DNA of 64,000 nt, from positions 186,001-250,000 of the forward strand of contig NZ_WTWY01000004.1 in assembly GCF_009870825.1 (NCBI RefSeq), written 5' to 3'. The number at the start of each line of letters is the position of its first letter. Positions within the stretch are counted from its first letter, which is position 1. The position numbers and the translations under genes are program-made. Source of the stretch: Paenibacillus sp. USDA918EY. Its GTDB lineage: Bacteria; Bacillota; Bacilli; Paenibacillales; Paenibacillaceae. Shown here piece after piece: positions 15,326 through 23,665 of the stretch. Below the pieces are notes generated by a model. The model had not been told where the DNA came from, made no database searches, and saw only the letters and a program-made list of their open reading frames with translations.

Positions 15326-15559
15326 ATGATTATTTCGGTGCGAAAATGTCTGTCGACATTCAAATTTTTGCTCGTTTTTGCCGCGCTAACCTATGCGCTG
15401 TACCAGCTATTCAGCCTGATCGGCGCCTGGATTACGCCGGTGGATCATTACCGGATTCCGGAGGGACATGCCGTCAAGGCGTTCCAAACGTCGGACCGGG
15501 CACATACGGGCGAAATGATGGGTGACAGGCTGCGGTTCTTTTATTGGTACGGGGAATAA
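15326..15559 (+). CDS. yqzK: DUF4227 family protein (YqzK)
   Basis: A 77-residue protein between fur and xerD, the B. subtilis yqzK position. The N-terminal part is basic, then one membrane helix (about residues 11-32, FLLVFAALTYALYQLFSLIGAW), then HYRIPEGHAVKAF and a C-terminal RLRFFYWYGE that is typical of DUF4227. ATG 15326 is preferred; GGTAGGGGGTG lies 7-9 nt before it. Function unknown. Confidence 0.82.
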   Translation: MIISVRKCLSTFKFLLVFAALTYALYQLFSLIGAWITPVDHYRIPEGHAVKAFQTSDRAHTGEMMGDRLRFFYWYGE

Positions 15560-15640
15560 GGGGAACAACAAGACGAACCGGGGGTCTGCCTGATCCCATG
15601 AACGGATCGGCAAATCTATCTGAAGGAGCTTTTTTGACTT

Positions 15641-16576
15641 ATGATACAGTATGTAGAATCCTTCATCCGTTATTTGGACGAAGAGAAGGGGTTGTCTCAA
15701 AGCACGCTAGAGTCCTATGAACGCGACCTGCAGCAATTTTTCGAGTTTGCCTTGCGGCGGGAGCTTCAATCGGTGAACGAGATCAGGAAAACCCATATCG
15801 CCATGTACATGAACGAATTGAAGAAAAGCCGCTTTGCTGCGTCGACGGTGATGAGAAAACTCGTCTCGATCCGTTCCTTTTTTCATTACATGGTCAAGGA
15901 GTCGCTGCTGGAACATGATCCCACGCTGTACCTGGAGTCGCCGAAACCGGAAAAAAAAGTTCCGCAAATATTAAGCGTCGAGCAGGTGGAGCATCTGCTG
16001 GCAGCGCCGGACGTGTCGACGCCGCCGGGCGTTCGGGACAAGGCGATGCTGGAGCTGCTGTACGCGACGGGCATGAAAGTCTCGGAGCTGATGGCGCTTA
16101 ATGTGGATGATGTGTATCCGGACATGAAATTTCTCCACTGCACGAGCAGCTCGGGGAAGGAGCGGGTGCTGCCGATCAGCAGCATTTCAGCCGAAGCCGT
16201 AAGTACATACATCAATCAAATACGGCCCCATATGGTCAGGGGTGACCGGGAAAACGGGCTTTTCCTGAACAATCTCGGGACAAGGCTGACCCGCCAAGGT
16301 TTTTGGAAAATACTAAAAAAATACGCCGCGGAGGCAGGCATAGACGGGGACATTACCCCGCATACGCTGCGCCATTCCTTTGCGGCGCATCTGCTCGAGG
16401 ACGGGGCTGACATCCGTTCCGTCCAGGAGATGCTGGGGCACAGCGACATGTCTGCGGCCCCGATTTATAGCCTGTTAACCAAAAAAGCGATGAAGGACGT
16501 TTATCAAAGCCATCATCCGCGGGAACGGGCGCATTCAACCAAACCAAAGGAGCACAACGGATATGACAACGATTAA
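15641..16576 (+). CDS. xerD: Tyrosine recombinase XerD-like, with a substituted catalytic arginine
   Basis: A 311-residue protein with N-terminal SAM-like core-binding domain (about 1-88) and catalytic domain (about 105-290). XerD with XerC resolves chromosome dimers at dif. Visible catalytic set: beta-hairpin Lys in SSGKERVLPI, H-x-L-R-H in PHTLRHSFAAHLL, LGHSD, and nucleophile Tyr in IYSLLTKK. The first catalytic residue, Arg in ATGxRVSEL, is Lys146 (AAA at 16076-16078). The tail also reads SAAPIYSLL rather than STTQIYTHV. Synteny with yqzK supports xerD, but activity is uncertain and this could be a degenerate or specialised copy. It overlaps the next gene by 14 nt. Confidence 0.85.
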   Translation: MIQYVESFIRYLDEEKGLSQSTLESYERDLQQFFEFALRRELQSVNEIRKTHIAMYMNELKKSRFAASTVMRKLVSIRSFFHYMVKESLLEHDPTLYLESPKPEKKVPQILSVEQVEHLLAAPDVSTPPGVRDKAMLELLYATGMKVSELMALNVDDVYPDMKFLHCTSSSGKERVLPISSISAEAVSTYINQIRPHMVRGDRENGLFLNNLGTRLTRQGFWKILKKYAAEAGIDGDITPHTLRHSFAAHLLEDGADIRSVQEMLGHSDMSAAPIYSLLTKKAMKDVYQSHHPRERAHSTKPKEHNGYDND

Positions 16577-17387
16577 CCAGACAATGATTCGCGAAGCGGC
16601 TGCCTACATCCAAGGCAAAACCGGATCGAAACCCGAGGTCGGTTTGATTCTCGGGTCGGGGCTTGGCATTCTGGCCGACTTGATTCAGGACGGAATTTCG
16701 ATTCCTTACCAGGACATTCCGCATTTTCCGGTATCGACCGTGGAAGGGCATGACGGCGAACTTCTGATCGGCACGATCGAAGGGCGCGCGGTCGTCATGA
16801 TGAAAGGGCGCTTTCATATGTATGAGGGCTACGGTCCCGAAGTGACGGCATTTCCGGTTCGCGTCATGAAAGAATTGGGCGTTCAAAGCCTGCTTGTGAC
16901 CAATGCCGCGGGCGGCGTCAACAAGTCCTATAAACCGGGCGACCTGATGGTGATTGCCGATCACCTCAATTTCACGGGCAGAAACCCGCTGATCGGACCA
17001 AACGACCCTGAATTGGGCGTTCGTTTCCTGGATATGTCCGAAGCGTACAGCCGCCGTTTGCGCGGCGTGCTCAAAACGGTCGCCGAATCGAAAGGAATCG
17101 AACTCCAGGAAGGCGTTTATGCCGGTTTGCTCGGACCTACGTATGAAACCCCGGCCGAAATTCGGATGCTCCGCACGCTTGGCGCCGACGCCGTAGGCAT
17201 GTCGACCGTATCGGAAACGATCGTGGCGCGCCATGCGGGACTCGAAGTGCTTGGCATTTCCTGCATCAGCAACATGGCGGCGGGCATTCTTGACCAGCCT
17301 CTGTCCCATGACGAGGTCATGGAAACAACCGAGCTTGTCCGCGACAAGTTTTTAAACCTGGTGCTCGCGGTCATTCCGAAAATGTAA
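16563..17387 (+). CDS. punA: Purine nucleoside phosphorylase (trimeric type)
   Basis: A 274-residue cytosolic salvage enzyme that splits inosine/guanosine with phosphate. Motifs: phosphate-binding LGSGLGILAD (about 30-39), GRFHMYEGY, NAAGGVN, and the purine-pocket GPTYETPAEIRML ... GADAVGMSTVSE ... SCISNMAAG. This is the pupG-type family by length and motif order. The start lies inside xerD (ATG 16563, after AAAGGAGCACAACGGAT). In B. subtilis a phosphopentomutase gene (drm/deoB) sits between xerD and pupG; it is absent here. Confidence 0.94.
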   Translation: MTTINQTMIREAAAYIQGKTGSKPEVGLILGSGLGILADLIQDGISIPYQDIPHFPVSTVEGHDGELLIGTIEGRAVVMMKGRFHMYEGYGPEVTAFPVRVMKELGVQSLLVTNAAGGVNKSYKPGDLMVIADHLNFTGRNPLIGPNDPELGVRFLDMSEAYSRRLRGVLKTVAESKGIELQEGVYAGLLGPTYETPAEIRMLRTLGADAVGMSTVSETIVARHAGLEVLGISCISNMAAGILDQPLSHDEVMETTELVRDKFLNLVLAVIPKM

Positions 17388-17425
17388 TTTTTGCATCCAT
17401 TGTTTTCAAAGATTTCAAAACCTAC

Positions 17426-17457
17426 GTCCGCAGGCCTTCGCCCTGCGGATTTTTTAT
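17426..17457 (+). terminator. Intrinsic terminator after punA
   Basis: Stem TCCGCAGG / CCTGCGGA with a short loop and TTTTTTA. Confidence 0.9.
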
Positions 17458-17649
17458 GTTTTCATGCGTAATTTTCCTATAAATCTTGGCGGCCATTGGA
17501 ATATTTTCCTCCCAACCTGACGACAATGAAAAACAGCAGTATTCGAATTTTGCAAAAAAAAAGCTTCAGCATGGCATGTAGGATAGCAATTTTCAAGATT
17601 TGCAAAATTCTCATTCCAAAGTTGACCAAAGGTCAGGAGGGGACTAGTT

Positions 17650-18831
17650 TTGAGAAAGACGCTATTGGCAGTGACGCTGACGGTGTGCTTTTTTGCCGCG
17701 GCTTTCCCGCAGCCGGGATTTGCCGAGGAAAAGGCCAAACAGACGGGGCAAGCGGATCTGGCCGCAAACGCCAAGTCCGCCATCCTCATGGATGCGGATA
17801 CGGGAACTATTATTTACGAGAAAAACAGCCATGATAAACTGCCGCCCGCAAGCATTACCAAAATTATGACGATGCTGCTCACGATGGAAGCCATCGACTC
17901 CGGCAAGCTGAAGCTGACCGACAAGGTTCGCACGAGCGAATATGCCGCATCGATGGGGGGCTCGCAAATTTTCCTGGAGCCCGGCGAAGAAATGACCGTC
18001 GACGAAATGCTGAAAGGCATCGCGATGGCATCGGGCAACGACGCTTCGGTGGCGATCGCGGAAAAAATCGCGGGCACCGAGGAATCTTTCGTGCAGATGA
18101 TGAACGACAAAGCGAAGCAGCTTGGGCTGAAGGACACCCATTTTGCCAACTGCAACGGACTGCCTGCGGAAAACCACTATTCCTCGGCACATGATATCGC
18201 CGTCATCAGCCGGGAGCTTTTGAAGCATAAGGATATTACGAAATATACCGGCACCTACCAGGATTATCTGCGCAAGGATTCGAAAAAGCCGTTTTGGCTC
18301 GTAAACACGAACAAGCTGGTCCGCTTTTATACCGGGGCCGACGGACTGAAAACGGGTTATACGTCCGAAGCGAGATTTTGCCTGTCGGCAACGGCGGTCA
18401 AAGACGGATTGAGAGCCGTGGCGGTTGTGCTTGGCGAACCGAACACGAAGACGCGGAACGAAGAAGTATCCAAAATGTTCGACTATATGTTTTCGCAATA
18501 CAGCATGCACACCATCTTCAAGCCGGGCGACACGATCGGAACGATCAAGGTTAATAAAGGCGACGTGAAAGAATTGACGCTGACCGCGGGCCAAACCTAC
18601 AGCGTGCTGCTCAGAAAGACGGTCAATGCCGAAGGCATCCGTCATGAGCTGCAGGTTCCGAAGGAAGTCAGAGCGCCCGTACAGGCGGGACAGGTACTCG
18701 GTAAGCTCGTCGTGTACCAAGGCGACAAAGTTCTCAAGGAATTCGAGCTGAAATCTCCGGAGCAAATCGGCAAGGCCGGATGGTGGAAGCTGTTCAAGCG
18801 GACGGCCTCGAAGTTGTTCCTTGTAGATTGA
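17650..18831 (+). CDS. dacF: D-alanyl-D-alanine carboxypeptidase DacF
   Basis: A 393-residue penicillin-binding protein (S11 family) that trims D-Ala from cortex/peptidoglycan stem peptides. Signal peptide about 1-25 (LLAVTLTVCFFAAAFP ... GFA). Active-site motifs: S68-I-T-K71, S-G-N in MASGND and K-T-G in LKTGYTS. C-terminal beta-rich domain and a basic amphipathic end (WWKLFKRTASKLF) for membrane attachment. TTG 17650 follows GTCAGGAGGGGACTAGTT. Directly upstream of the spoIIA operon as in B. subtilis, where it is co-transcribed in the forespore. Confidence 0.93.
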   Translation: MRKTLLAVTLTVCFFAAAFPQPGFAEEKAKQTGQADLAANAKSAILMDADTGTIIYEKNSHDKLPPASITKIMTMLLTMEAIDSGKLKLTDKVRTSEYAASMGGSQIFLEPGEEMTVDEMLKGIAMASGNDASVAIAEKIAGTEESFVQMMNDKAKQLGLKDTHFANCNGLPAENHYSSAHDIAVISRELLKHKDITKYTGTYQDYLRKDSKKPFWLVNTNKLVRFYTGADGLKTGYTSEARFCLSATAVKDGLRAVAVVLGEPNTKTRNEEVSKMFDYMFSQYSMHTIFKPGDTIGTIKVNKGDVKELTLTAGQTYSVLLRKTVNAEGIRHELQVPKEVRAPVQAGQVLGKLVVYQGDKVLKEFELKSPEQIGKAGWWKLFKRTASKLFLVD

Positions 18832-18860
18832 TAGCGGTTTTCTTCTAGTTTTGTCGGGGT

Positions 18861-18890
18861 GCAGGAATCTCTTTTCGCGGCGTAGAAATC
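18861..18890 (+). promoter_or_regulatory. Candidate sigma-H promoter of the spoIIA operon
   Basis: GCAGGAATC (consensus RnAGGAwWW), 12-nt spacer, GTAGAAATC (consensus RnnGAATww, one mismatch). Lies between dacF and spoIIAA, where B. subtilis has its sigma-H promoter. Confidence 0.5.
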
Positions 18891-18924
18891 CTTGGTCAAG
18901 CGACAGGAAGGAGAGTGAGCAGGC

Positions 18925-19278
18925 GTGAATCTGCAAGTGGAAATGGAGCATCACCGCAAAACATTGATCGTCCGCCTATCCGGCGAGCTGGACCATCATA
19001 CCGCCGACCATGTCCGTCTACAGCTCGACGAAGCAATCCAGAGAGGACAAACGGAGCATTTGGTGCTCAGCTTTAAAAATTTGCAGTTTATGGACAGTTC
19101 CGGATTGGGAGTCATTTTGGGAAGGTACAAGCTGATCAAAAGCAAGGGCGGAAAAATGGCCGTATGCGACGTCAATTCGGCGGTCTACCGCTTATTGGAC
19201 ATGTCCGGGCTGTTTAAGATCATGCCTATTTACGATAGCGAGGGCCAGGCGCTCTCGGGATTGGAGGTCGTGTCATGA
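18925..19278 (+). CDS. spoIIAA: Anti-sigma F factor antagonist SpoIIAA
   Basis: A 117-residue STAS-domain protein. Dephosphorylated SpoIIAA binds SpoIIAB and frees sigma F in the forespore. The phosphorylated Ser lies in [14 protein letters not shown] (about 56-66), the conserved site. GTG 18925 follows GGAAGGAGAGTGAGCAGGC. Its stop overlaps the spoIIAB start (ATGA), ensuring near-equal synthesis needed for the partner-switch stoichiometry. Confidence 0.96.
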   Translation: MNLQVEMEHHRKTLIVRLSGELDHHTADHVRLQLDEAIQRGQTEHLVLSFKNLQFMDSSGLGVILGRYKLIKSKGGKMAVCDVNSAVYRLLDMSGLFKIMPIYDSEGQALSGLEVVS

Positions 19279-19736
19279 CGGAAAAAAATGGGGTTCAACG
19301 CAATTTCATGACGCTCCAATTTTCGGCCAAATCGGAAAACGAATCCTTTGCGCGGGTCACCGTCGCGGCGTTCATTTCCCAGCTGGATCCGACCATGGAA
19401 GAGCTCAGCGATTTGAAAACGGTCATTTCCGAAGCGGTCACTAACAGCATCATTCACGGGTATGACGGCAATCCCGAAGGGATCGTCACCATCACGGCGG
19501 AAATCGTGGGCGATACCGTGACGATTACCGTCGAGGATCGGGGAGAGGGCATCGAGGATTTGGACCTGGCCCGTCAGCCGCTGTACACGTCAAAACCTGA
19601 ACTGGAGCGATCGGGAATGGGATTTACGATCATGGAGAACTTCATGGACGAGTTCGAAGTTTCCAGCGAGCCCGGCTCCGGCACGTCGATCAGGATGAAG
19701 AAAAGGATAGAATCCAAGAAAGCTTTGTATAATTAG
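19275..19736 (+). CDS. spoIIAB: Anti-sigma F factor / serine kinase SpoIIAB
   Basis: A 153-residue GHKL-type kinase and anti-sigma factor. N-box [12 protein letters not shown] (about 55-66), G1 box [19 protein letters not shown], and G2 box [17 protein letters not shown]. It phosphorylates SpoIIAA or holds sigma F with ADP/ATP as the switch. Overlaps spoIIAA by 4 nt and is followed by sigF after 11 nt. Confidence 0.96.
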   Translation: MTEKNGVQRNFMTLQFSAKSENESFARVTVAAFISQLDPTMEELSDLKTVISEAVTNSIIHGYDGNPEGIVTITAEIVGDTVTITVEDRGEGIEDLDLARQPLYTSKPELERSGMGFTIMENFMDEFEVSSEPGSGTSIRMKKRIESKKALYN

Positions 19737-19747
19737 GGGTTGGGCGC

Positions 19748-20503
19748 ATGGATGCTGATGTGAAAAAACCTTCGCAAACCTATCTGGAAGACGCGGAAGT
19801 CAAACGCCTGATCGCTTTGAGCCAGGCCGGAGACAGCATGGCCCGCGATACGCTGGTAAACTGCAACATCCGTCTCGTCTGGTCCGTTGTACAAAGGTTT
19901 ATGAACCGCGGCTATGAGCCGGAGGATTTGTTTCAGATCGGCTGTATCGGTCTGCTGAAGTCCGTGGATAAATTCGATTTAAGCTACGACGTTAAATTTT
20001 CGACCTATGCCGTGCCGATGATCATCGGCGAAATTCAGCGGTTCCTCCGGGATGACGGCACCCTTAAGGTAAGCCGTTCGCTGAAGGAAATGGCGAATAA
20101 AGTACGGAAAAAGAAGGACGAGCTGTCGAAGCATCTGGATCGATTGCCGACCGTCAAAGAGGTTGCCGAGGAGCTTGGGGTGACGCCGGAGGAAGTGGTG
20201 TTCGCCCAGGAAGCGAATAAACCGCCGACCTCGATCCATGAAACGGTGTTCGAAAACGACGGAGACCCGATTACGCTCATGGACCAGATTGCGGACGACA
20301 CGCAGGAACGCTGGTTCGACAAGCTGGCCCTGAACGAGGCGATCGACGGCCTTTCCGAACGCGAGAAGCTGATCGTCTACCTAAGGTATTACCGCGATCA
20401 GACGCAATCGGAGGTAGCGGCGAGGCTTGGCATATCGCAGGTTCAGGTGTCGCGCCTGGAAAAGAAAATATTGCAGCTTATTCGCGATCAGATCGCGCAG
20501 TAA
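19748..20503 (+). CDS. sigF: RNA polymerase sigma factor SigF (forespore-specific)
   Basis: A 251-residue sigma-70 family factor. Region 2 (about 30-100) contains LVNCNIRLVWSVVQRFMNRGYEPEDLFQIGCIGLLKSVDKFD; region 3 with LPTVKEVAEELGV; region 4 (about 200-250) with the helix-turn-helix QSEVAARLGISQVQVSRLEKK. Drives early forespore genes. ATG 19748 follows AATTAGGGGTTGGGCGC. Last gene of the spoIIA operon and ends with a terminator. Confidence 0.96.
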   Translation: MDADVKKPSQTYLEDAEVKRLIALSQAGDSMARDTLVNCNIRLVWSVVQRFMNRGYEPEDLFQIGCIGLLKSVDKFDLSYDVKFSTYAVPMIIGEIQRFLRDDGTLKVSRSLKEMANKVRKKKDELSKHLDRLPTVKEVAEELGVTPEEVVFAQEANKPPTSIHETVFENDGDPITLMDQIADDTQERWFDKLALNEAIDGLSEREKLIVYLRYYRDQTQSEVAARLGISQVQVSRLEKKILQLIRDQIAQ

Positions 20504-20511
20504 CGTGAGGG

Positions 20512-20554
20512 CGGACCGGTTCGAGGCATTTTGCTTCGGCCGGTCCGTTTTTTG
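20512..20554 (+). terminator. Intrinsic terminator after sigF
   Basis: Stem CGGACCGG / CCGGTCCG followed by TTTTTTG. Confidence 0.9.
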
Positions 20555-20657
20555 TTTTCCCCGCCTCCCCGTCTTTTGGAATCCATGAAGATGCGCCGTT
20601 GCAAATGCTCGTCTGCGCCGGAATGCAAACGGTAGAATACGCTCCCATAGCAACATT

Positions 20658-20688
20658 TGACTAGAAAACCGAGCATTTTCCTATACTA
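20658..20688 (+). promoter_or_regulatory. Candidate sigma-G/F promoter of the spoVA genes
   Basis: TGACTA, 18-nt spacer, TATACTA, close to the sigma-G consensus (TGAATA, 17-18 nt, CATACTA). It ends about 30 nt before spoVAA, which is sigma-G controlled in B. subtilis. Confidence 0.45.
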
Positions 20689-20719
20689 ACGACATTGAGG
20701 CAGCAAAGGAGTGGTCACA

Positions 20720-21361
20720 ATGTCTTCGAATTCGGTCCCTACGGTATATCTGCAGCTGCGAAGCCGCGTGCCGATCACGCAGGGAAGGGTCGTGACGCTT
20801 GGGCATGTCGCCAGGATATTAAGCGACCCGGAGTGGGAGGCGCCGCTTCGCAATCTTGAACTGGTCGAACCGCAAAAATGGGACGGCAATTTGTTGCTTA
20901 TCGACCTGATGCAAATTATTCCGAAGGTTCAGCAGCTCATCCCCGGGGTGAAAATCGAACCGATCGGTCAAAACCACGTTTTGGTGGAAGTCGTTCAGAA
21001 ACCGCGGAAGCCTTCCTTTCTTTTGTTTTTGCTCGTTTGGCTGCTGCTTTTTTTCGGCTCGGCGCTGACGATCATGAACTTCCACGCGGACGTCAACATG
21101 CAGGAGGTTCAAATCCGGACGGTGGAAATGCTGACAGGCAAAAGGGACGAACATCCTTACCTGTTCCAGGCGGCTTATTCGTTTGGCATCGGCTTCGGCA
21201 TGGTCGTTTTTTTCAACCATCTGTTCAAGAAAAAATGGAATGAGGAGCCTACTCCGTTGGAAGTGGAGATGTTTCTCTACCAGGAAAATATCGATCAGTT
21301 CGTCGTCGCCCAGGAATACAAACGGATGAAATCGTCGCAAAACAAGGGGGAGAAGCATTGA
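20720..21361 (+). CDS. spoVAA: Stage V sporulation protein AA
   Basis: A 213-residue protein of the dipicolinic-acid transport machinery in the inner spore membrane. N-terminal soluble domain (about 1-95, PTVYLQLRSRV ... VLVEV) followed by two membrane segments (about 100-122 and 158-180) and a polar C-terminus. ATG 20720 follows CAAAGGAGTGGTCACA; GTG 20711 overlaps the ribosome site. The spoVAB start overlaps its stop. Confidence 0.92.
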   Translation: MSSNSVPTVYLQLRSRVPITQGRVVTLGHVARILSDPEWEAPLRNLELVEPQKWDGNLLLIDLMQIIPKVQQLIPGVKIEPIGQNHVLVEVVQKPRKPSFLLFLLVWLLLFFGSALTIMNFHADVNMQEVQIRTVEMLTGKRDEHPYLFQAAYSFGIGFGMVVFFNHLFKKKWNEEPTPLEVEMFLYQENIDQFVVAQEYKRMKSSQNKGEKH

Positions 21362-21783
21362 GTACGGTGCTTGGGCTGCTGGTGCAGATTTTGCTCGGCA
21401 TTGCCGGAGGCATCGCCGTTGGCGGGGGCGTGATCGCGCTTTTTATCGTGCTGGACATGATTCCGAGGCTGGCGCAGCTGACGCGGTCTTACCACCAGGT
21501 GCACTGGTACGAAGGGGCGATGGTGGCGGGATCGCTGGTAGGCACCGTGTTTGATTTCTGGAACTGGAAGCTGTCGCTCGGGGCATGGTCCGGCCTCGTT
21601 GTCGGCCTATTTAACGGCATTTTTGTCGGGCTTTTGGCGGCGGCCTTGACCGAGGTGCTGAACGTGCTGCCGATTTTGGCCAAGCGGCTAAAAATGATCG
21701 GGTACTTGTTCGGCCTATTGATGGCGATGGTGACGGGGAAAGTGGCGGGTTCGTTGTTTGACTGGTTCGTATATAGAAAGTAA
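21358..21783 (+). CDS. spoVAB: Stage V sporulation protein AB
   Basis: A 141-residue integral membrane protein with about four hydrophobic segments (about 4-30, 50-70, 78-100, 115-135). It has the Gly-rich start GLLVQILLGIAGGIAVGGGVIA typical of SpoVAB. TTG 21358 overlaps the spoVAA stop; ACAAGGGGGAGAAGCA precedes it. Works with SpoVAA in DPA movement; exact role in the channel is not settled. Confidence 0.9.
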   Translation: MSTVLGLLVQILLGIAGGIAVGGGVIALFIVLDMIPRLAQLTRSYHQVHWYEGAMVAGSLVGTVFDFWNWKLSLGAWSGLVVGLFNGIFVGLLAAALTEVLNVLPILAKRLKMIGYLFGLLMAMVTGKVAGSLFDWFVYRK

Positions 21784-21804
21784 GAGGCGAAAGGGTGATG
21801 GATC

Positions 21805-23550
21805 ATGAACGAACATGAGAATGAGCGAACAGGTGTGGGGGATCCGTCAAAACCGGAAGTGTGGATGAATTACGGAAACGGGACAGAATCCGGAGGAAAA
21901 GAGGGCGATCGACCGGCTTCAGCCTCTGGCGGCCCGCAAGATGACGGCAGCAACGGAGCCGGTACCCTGGTTTTTAAAGGGTCGGGGGCCGGCAGCGGCA
22001 AAGGCGAAGAGAAAAAGCGGGAAGAAGAGCATTCCGACTCGGTGGAAGAATCGGTTATTTATTGGCAAAAAAGCGACGACATTTCGGACAGCTTGGACCA
22101 GACGAAAGCAACGCTGAAGGAAGTGGTCGGACTCGGGTCCTCGTTCGATATCGTATTCCGCGAGATGACGCTTGCGGGGCGGCGGACGGGGCTGCTTTTC
22201 GTCAACGGGTTCGCCAAAGACAACATCATGGTCGAAATTTTGAAGCGCCTGACGTATTTGAACGCGGACCAGCTGTCTACAGACGCACTGCAGTCTTTTT
22301 TTGAATATTATATTCCGCATATTCAAGTCGAAGTGGAACGAAAGCTGAGTTCTACGATCAACAAAATGCTGATGGGCATGTCCGCACTGTACATCGACGG
22401 CGAACGTGCGGCCATCGTGCTGGATACGCGCACGTTCCCGGTACGCAGCCCGGAAGAGCCCAGCATCGAAAGAGTGGTCCGGGGCGCCAGGGACGGCTTT
22501 GTCGAGACGCTGCTCAGCAATATCGCCCTTGTCCGCCGCCGCGTCCGCGATCCCGGGTTCAAAGCGGAATTGGTTCAGGTAGGTAGACGTACACGTACGG
22601 ACGTGTGTATTGCATATATTGATGATATCGTGGATAAGGTGCAGGTCGACTCGATCCGGGAAAAAATCAAAGGCCTGGATATCGAAGGGCTGCCGCTGGC
22701 GGATAAGCAGCTGGAAGAGGCCATCATCAACAAAGGCTGGCATCCGTATCCGCTGGTCCGGTATTCGGAGCGGCCCGACGTGGTGGCTTCGCATATTTTG
22801 GAAGGGCGGGTGGCCGTTTTCGTCGACACGTCGCCGAGCGTCATGGTCATGCCGACCACTTTTTTCGACCTGTGCCAACATGCGGAGGAAAAACGGCAAA
22901 CGGCATTTATGGGCACATACCTCAGGTGGGTCCGGTTTCTCGGGATTTTCGCATCGATGTTTTTGCTGCCGCTATGGATGCTGTTGGTCGCGAATCCGGA
23001 GCTGAAACCGGCGTTTCTGCAGTTTATCGGACCTCACGATCATGGCAAGGTGCCGTTAATCGCCCAGTTTCTGATGGTCGAATTCGGGGTGGACCTGCTG
23101 AGGCTTGCGGCCGTCCATACGCCGACGCCGCTTGCTTCCGCCATGGGCCTGATCGCGGCCATCCTGGTCGGCGACATCGCCGTCAAAACCGGATTGTTTA
23201 TCAACGAGGTCGTGTTGTACATGGCCGTCGCCGCCATCGGGATGTTCGCGACGCCAAGCTATGAGCTCGGGCTTGCCAACCGGCTGGTGAGGCTGGTACT
23301 GCTGGTGGCCGTCGCGCTCTTTAAGGTGCAGGGCTTCGTCATCGGCACGACGCTGCTCATTTTGCTGCTGACGCTGCACCGCTCGTACAATTCTTCTTAT
23401 TTATGGCCGTTTATACCTTTTAATGCAAAGGCGATGGCCAGCGTCTTATTCCGTTTTCCGCTGCTTGAATCCAAGAAAAGGCCATCCTTCAATAAAACGC
23501 GGGATAACACGAAAATGGCGCCAAACCCGGACAATACGGATCAATCGTAG
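21805..23550 (+). CDS. spoVAF: Spore germination protein SpoVAF (GerA family)
   Basis: A 581-residue GerA-type A subunit homologue. N-terminal disordered, Gly/Asp/Ser-rich region (about 1-85), soluble domain (about 90-380), then about five hydrophobic segments between about 380 and 540. Conserved features: TDVCIAYIDDIVDKVQVDSIREKI, DVVASHILEGRVAVFVDTSPSVMVMP and a Pro-containing membrane region LGIFASMFLLPLWM. Its place straight after spoVAA-AB and before lysA identifies it as SpoVAF rather than a receptor subunit. SpoVAC, AD and AE, which lie between in B. subtilis, are missing here. ATG 21805 follows GAAAGGGTGATGGATC. Confidence 0.9.
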   Translation: MNEHENERTGVGDPSKPEVWMNYGNGTESGGKEGDRPASASGGPQDDGSNGAGTLVFKGSGAGSGKGEEKKREEEHSDSVEESVIYWQKSDDISDSLDQTKATLKEVVGLGSSFDIVFREMTLAGRRTGLLFVNGFAKDNIMVEILKRLTYLNADQLSTDALQSFFEYYIPHIQVEVERKLSSTINKMLMGMSALYIDGERAAIVLDTRTFPVRSPEEPSIERVVRGARDGFVETLLSNIALVRRRVRDPGFKAELVQVGRRTRTDVCIAYIDDIVDKVQVDSIREKIKGLDIEGLPLADKQLEEAIINKGWHPYPLVRYSERPDVVASHILEGRVAVFVDTSPSVMVMPTTFFDLCQHAEEKRQTAFMGTYLRWVRFLGIFASMFLLPLWMLLVANPELKPAFLQFIGPHDHGKVPLIAQFLMVEFGVDLLRLAAVHTPTPLASAMGLIAAILVGDIAVKTGLFINEVVLYMAVAAIGMFATPSYELGLANRLVRLVLLVAVALFKVQGFVIGTTLLILLLTLHRSYNSSYLWPFIPFNAKAMASVLFRFPLLESKKRPSFNKTRDNTKMAPNPDNTDQS

Positions 23551-23665
23551 AAAAAATACAAATGTTTTGCATAAAAATCCATTCATTCTCTTCCGTTGTC
23601 TGTTATACTGATGTAAAAGTTCAGATGGAATTTGATTTTCCACAGAAAGCGAAGGGATGCTGAAT

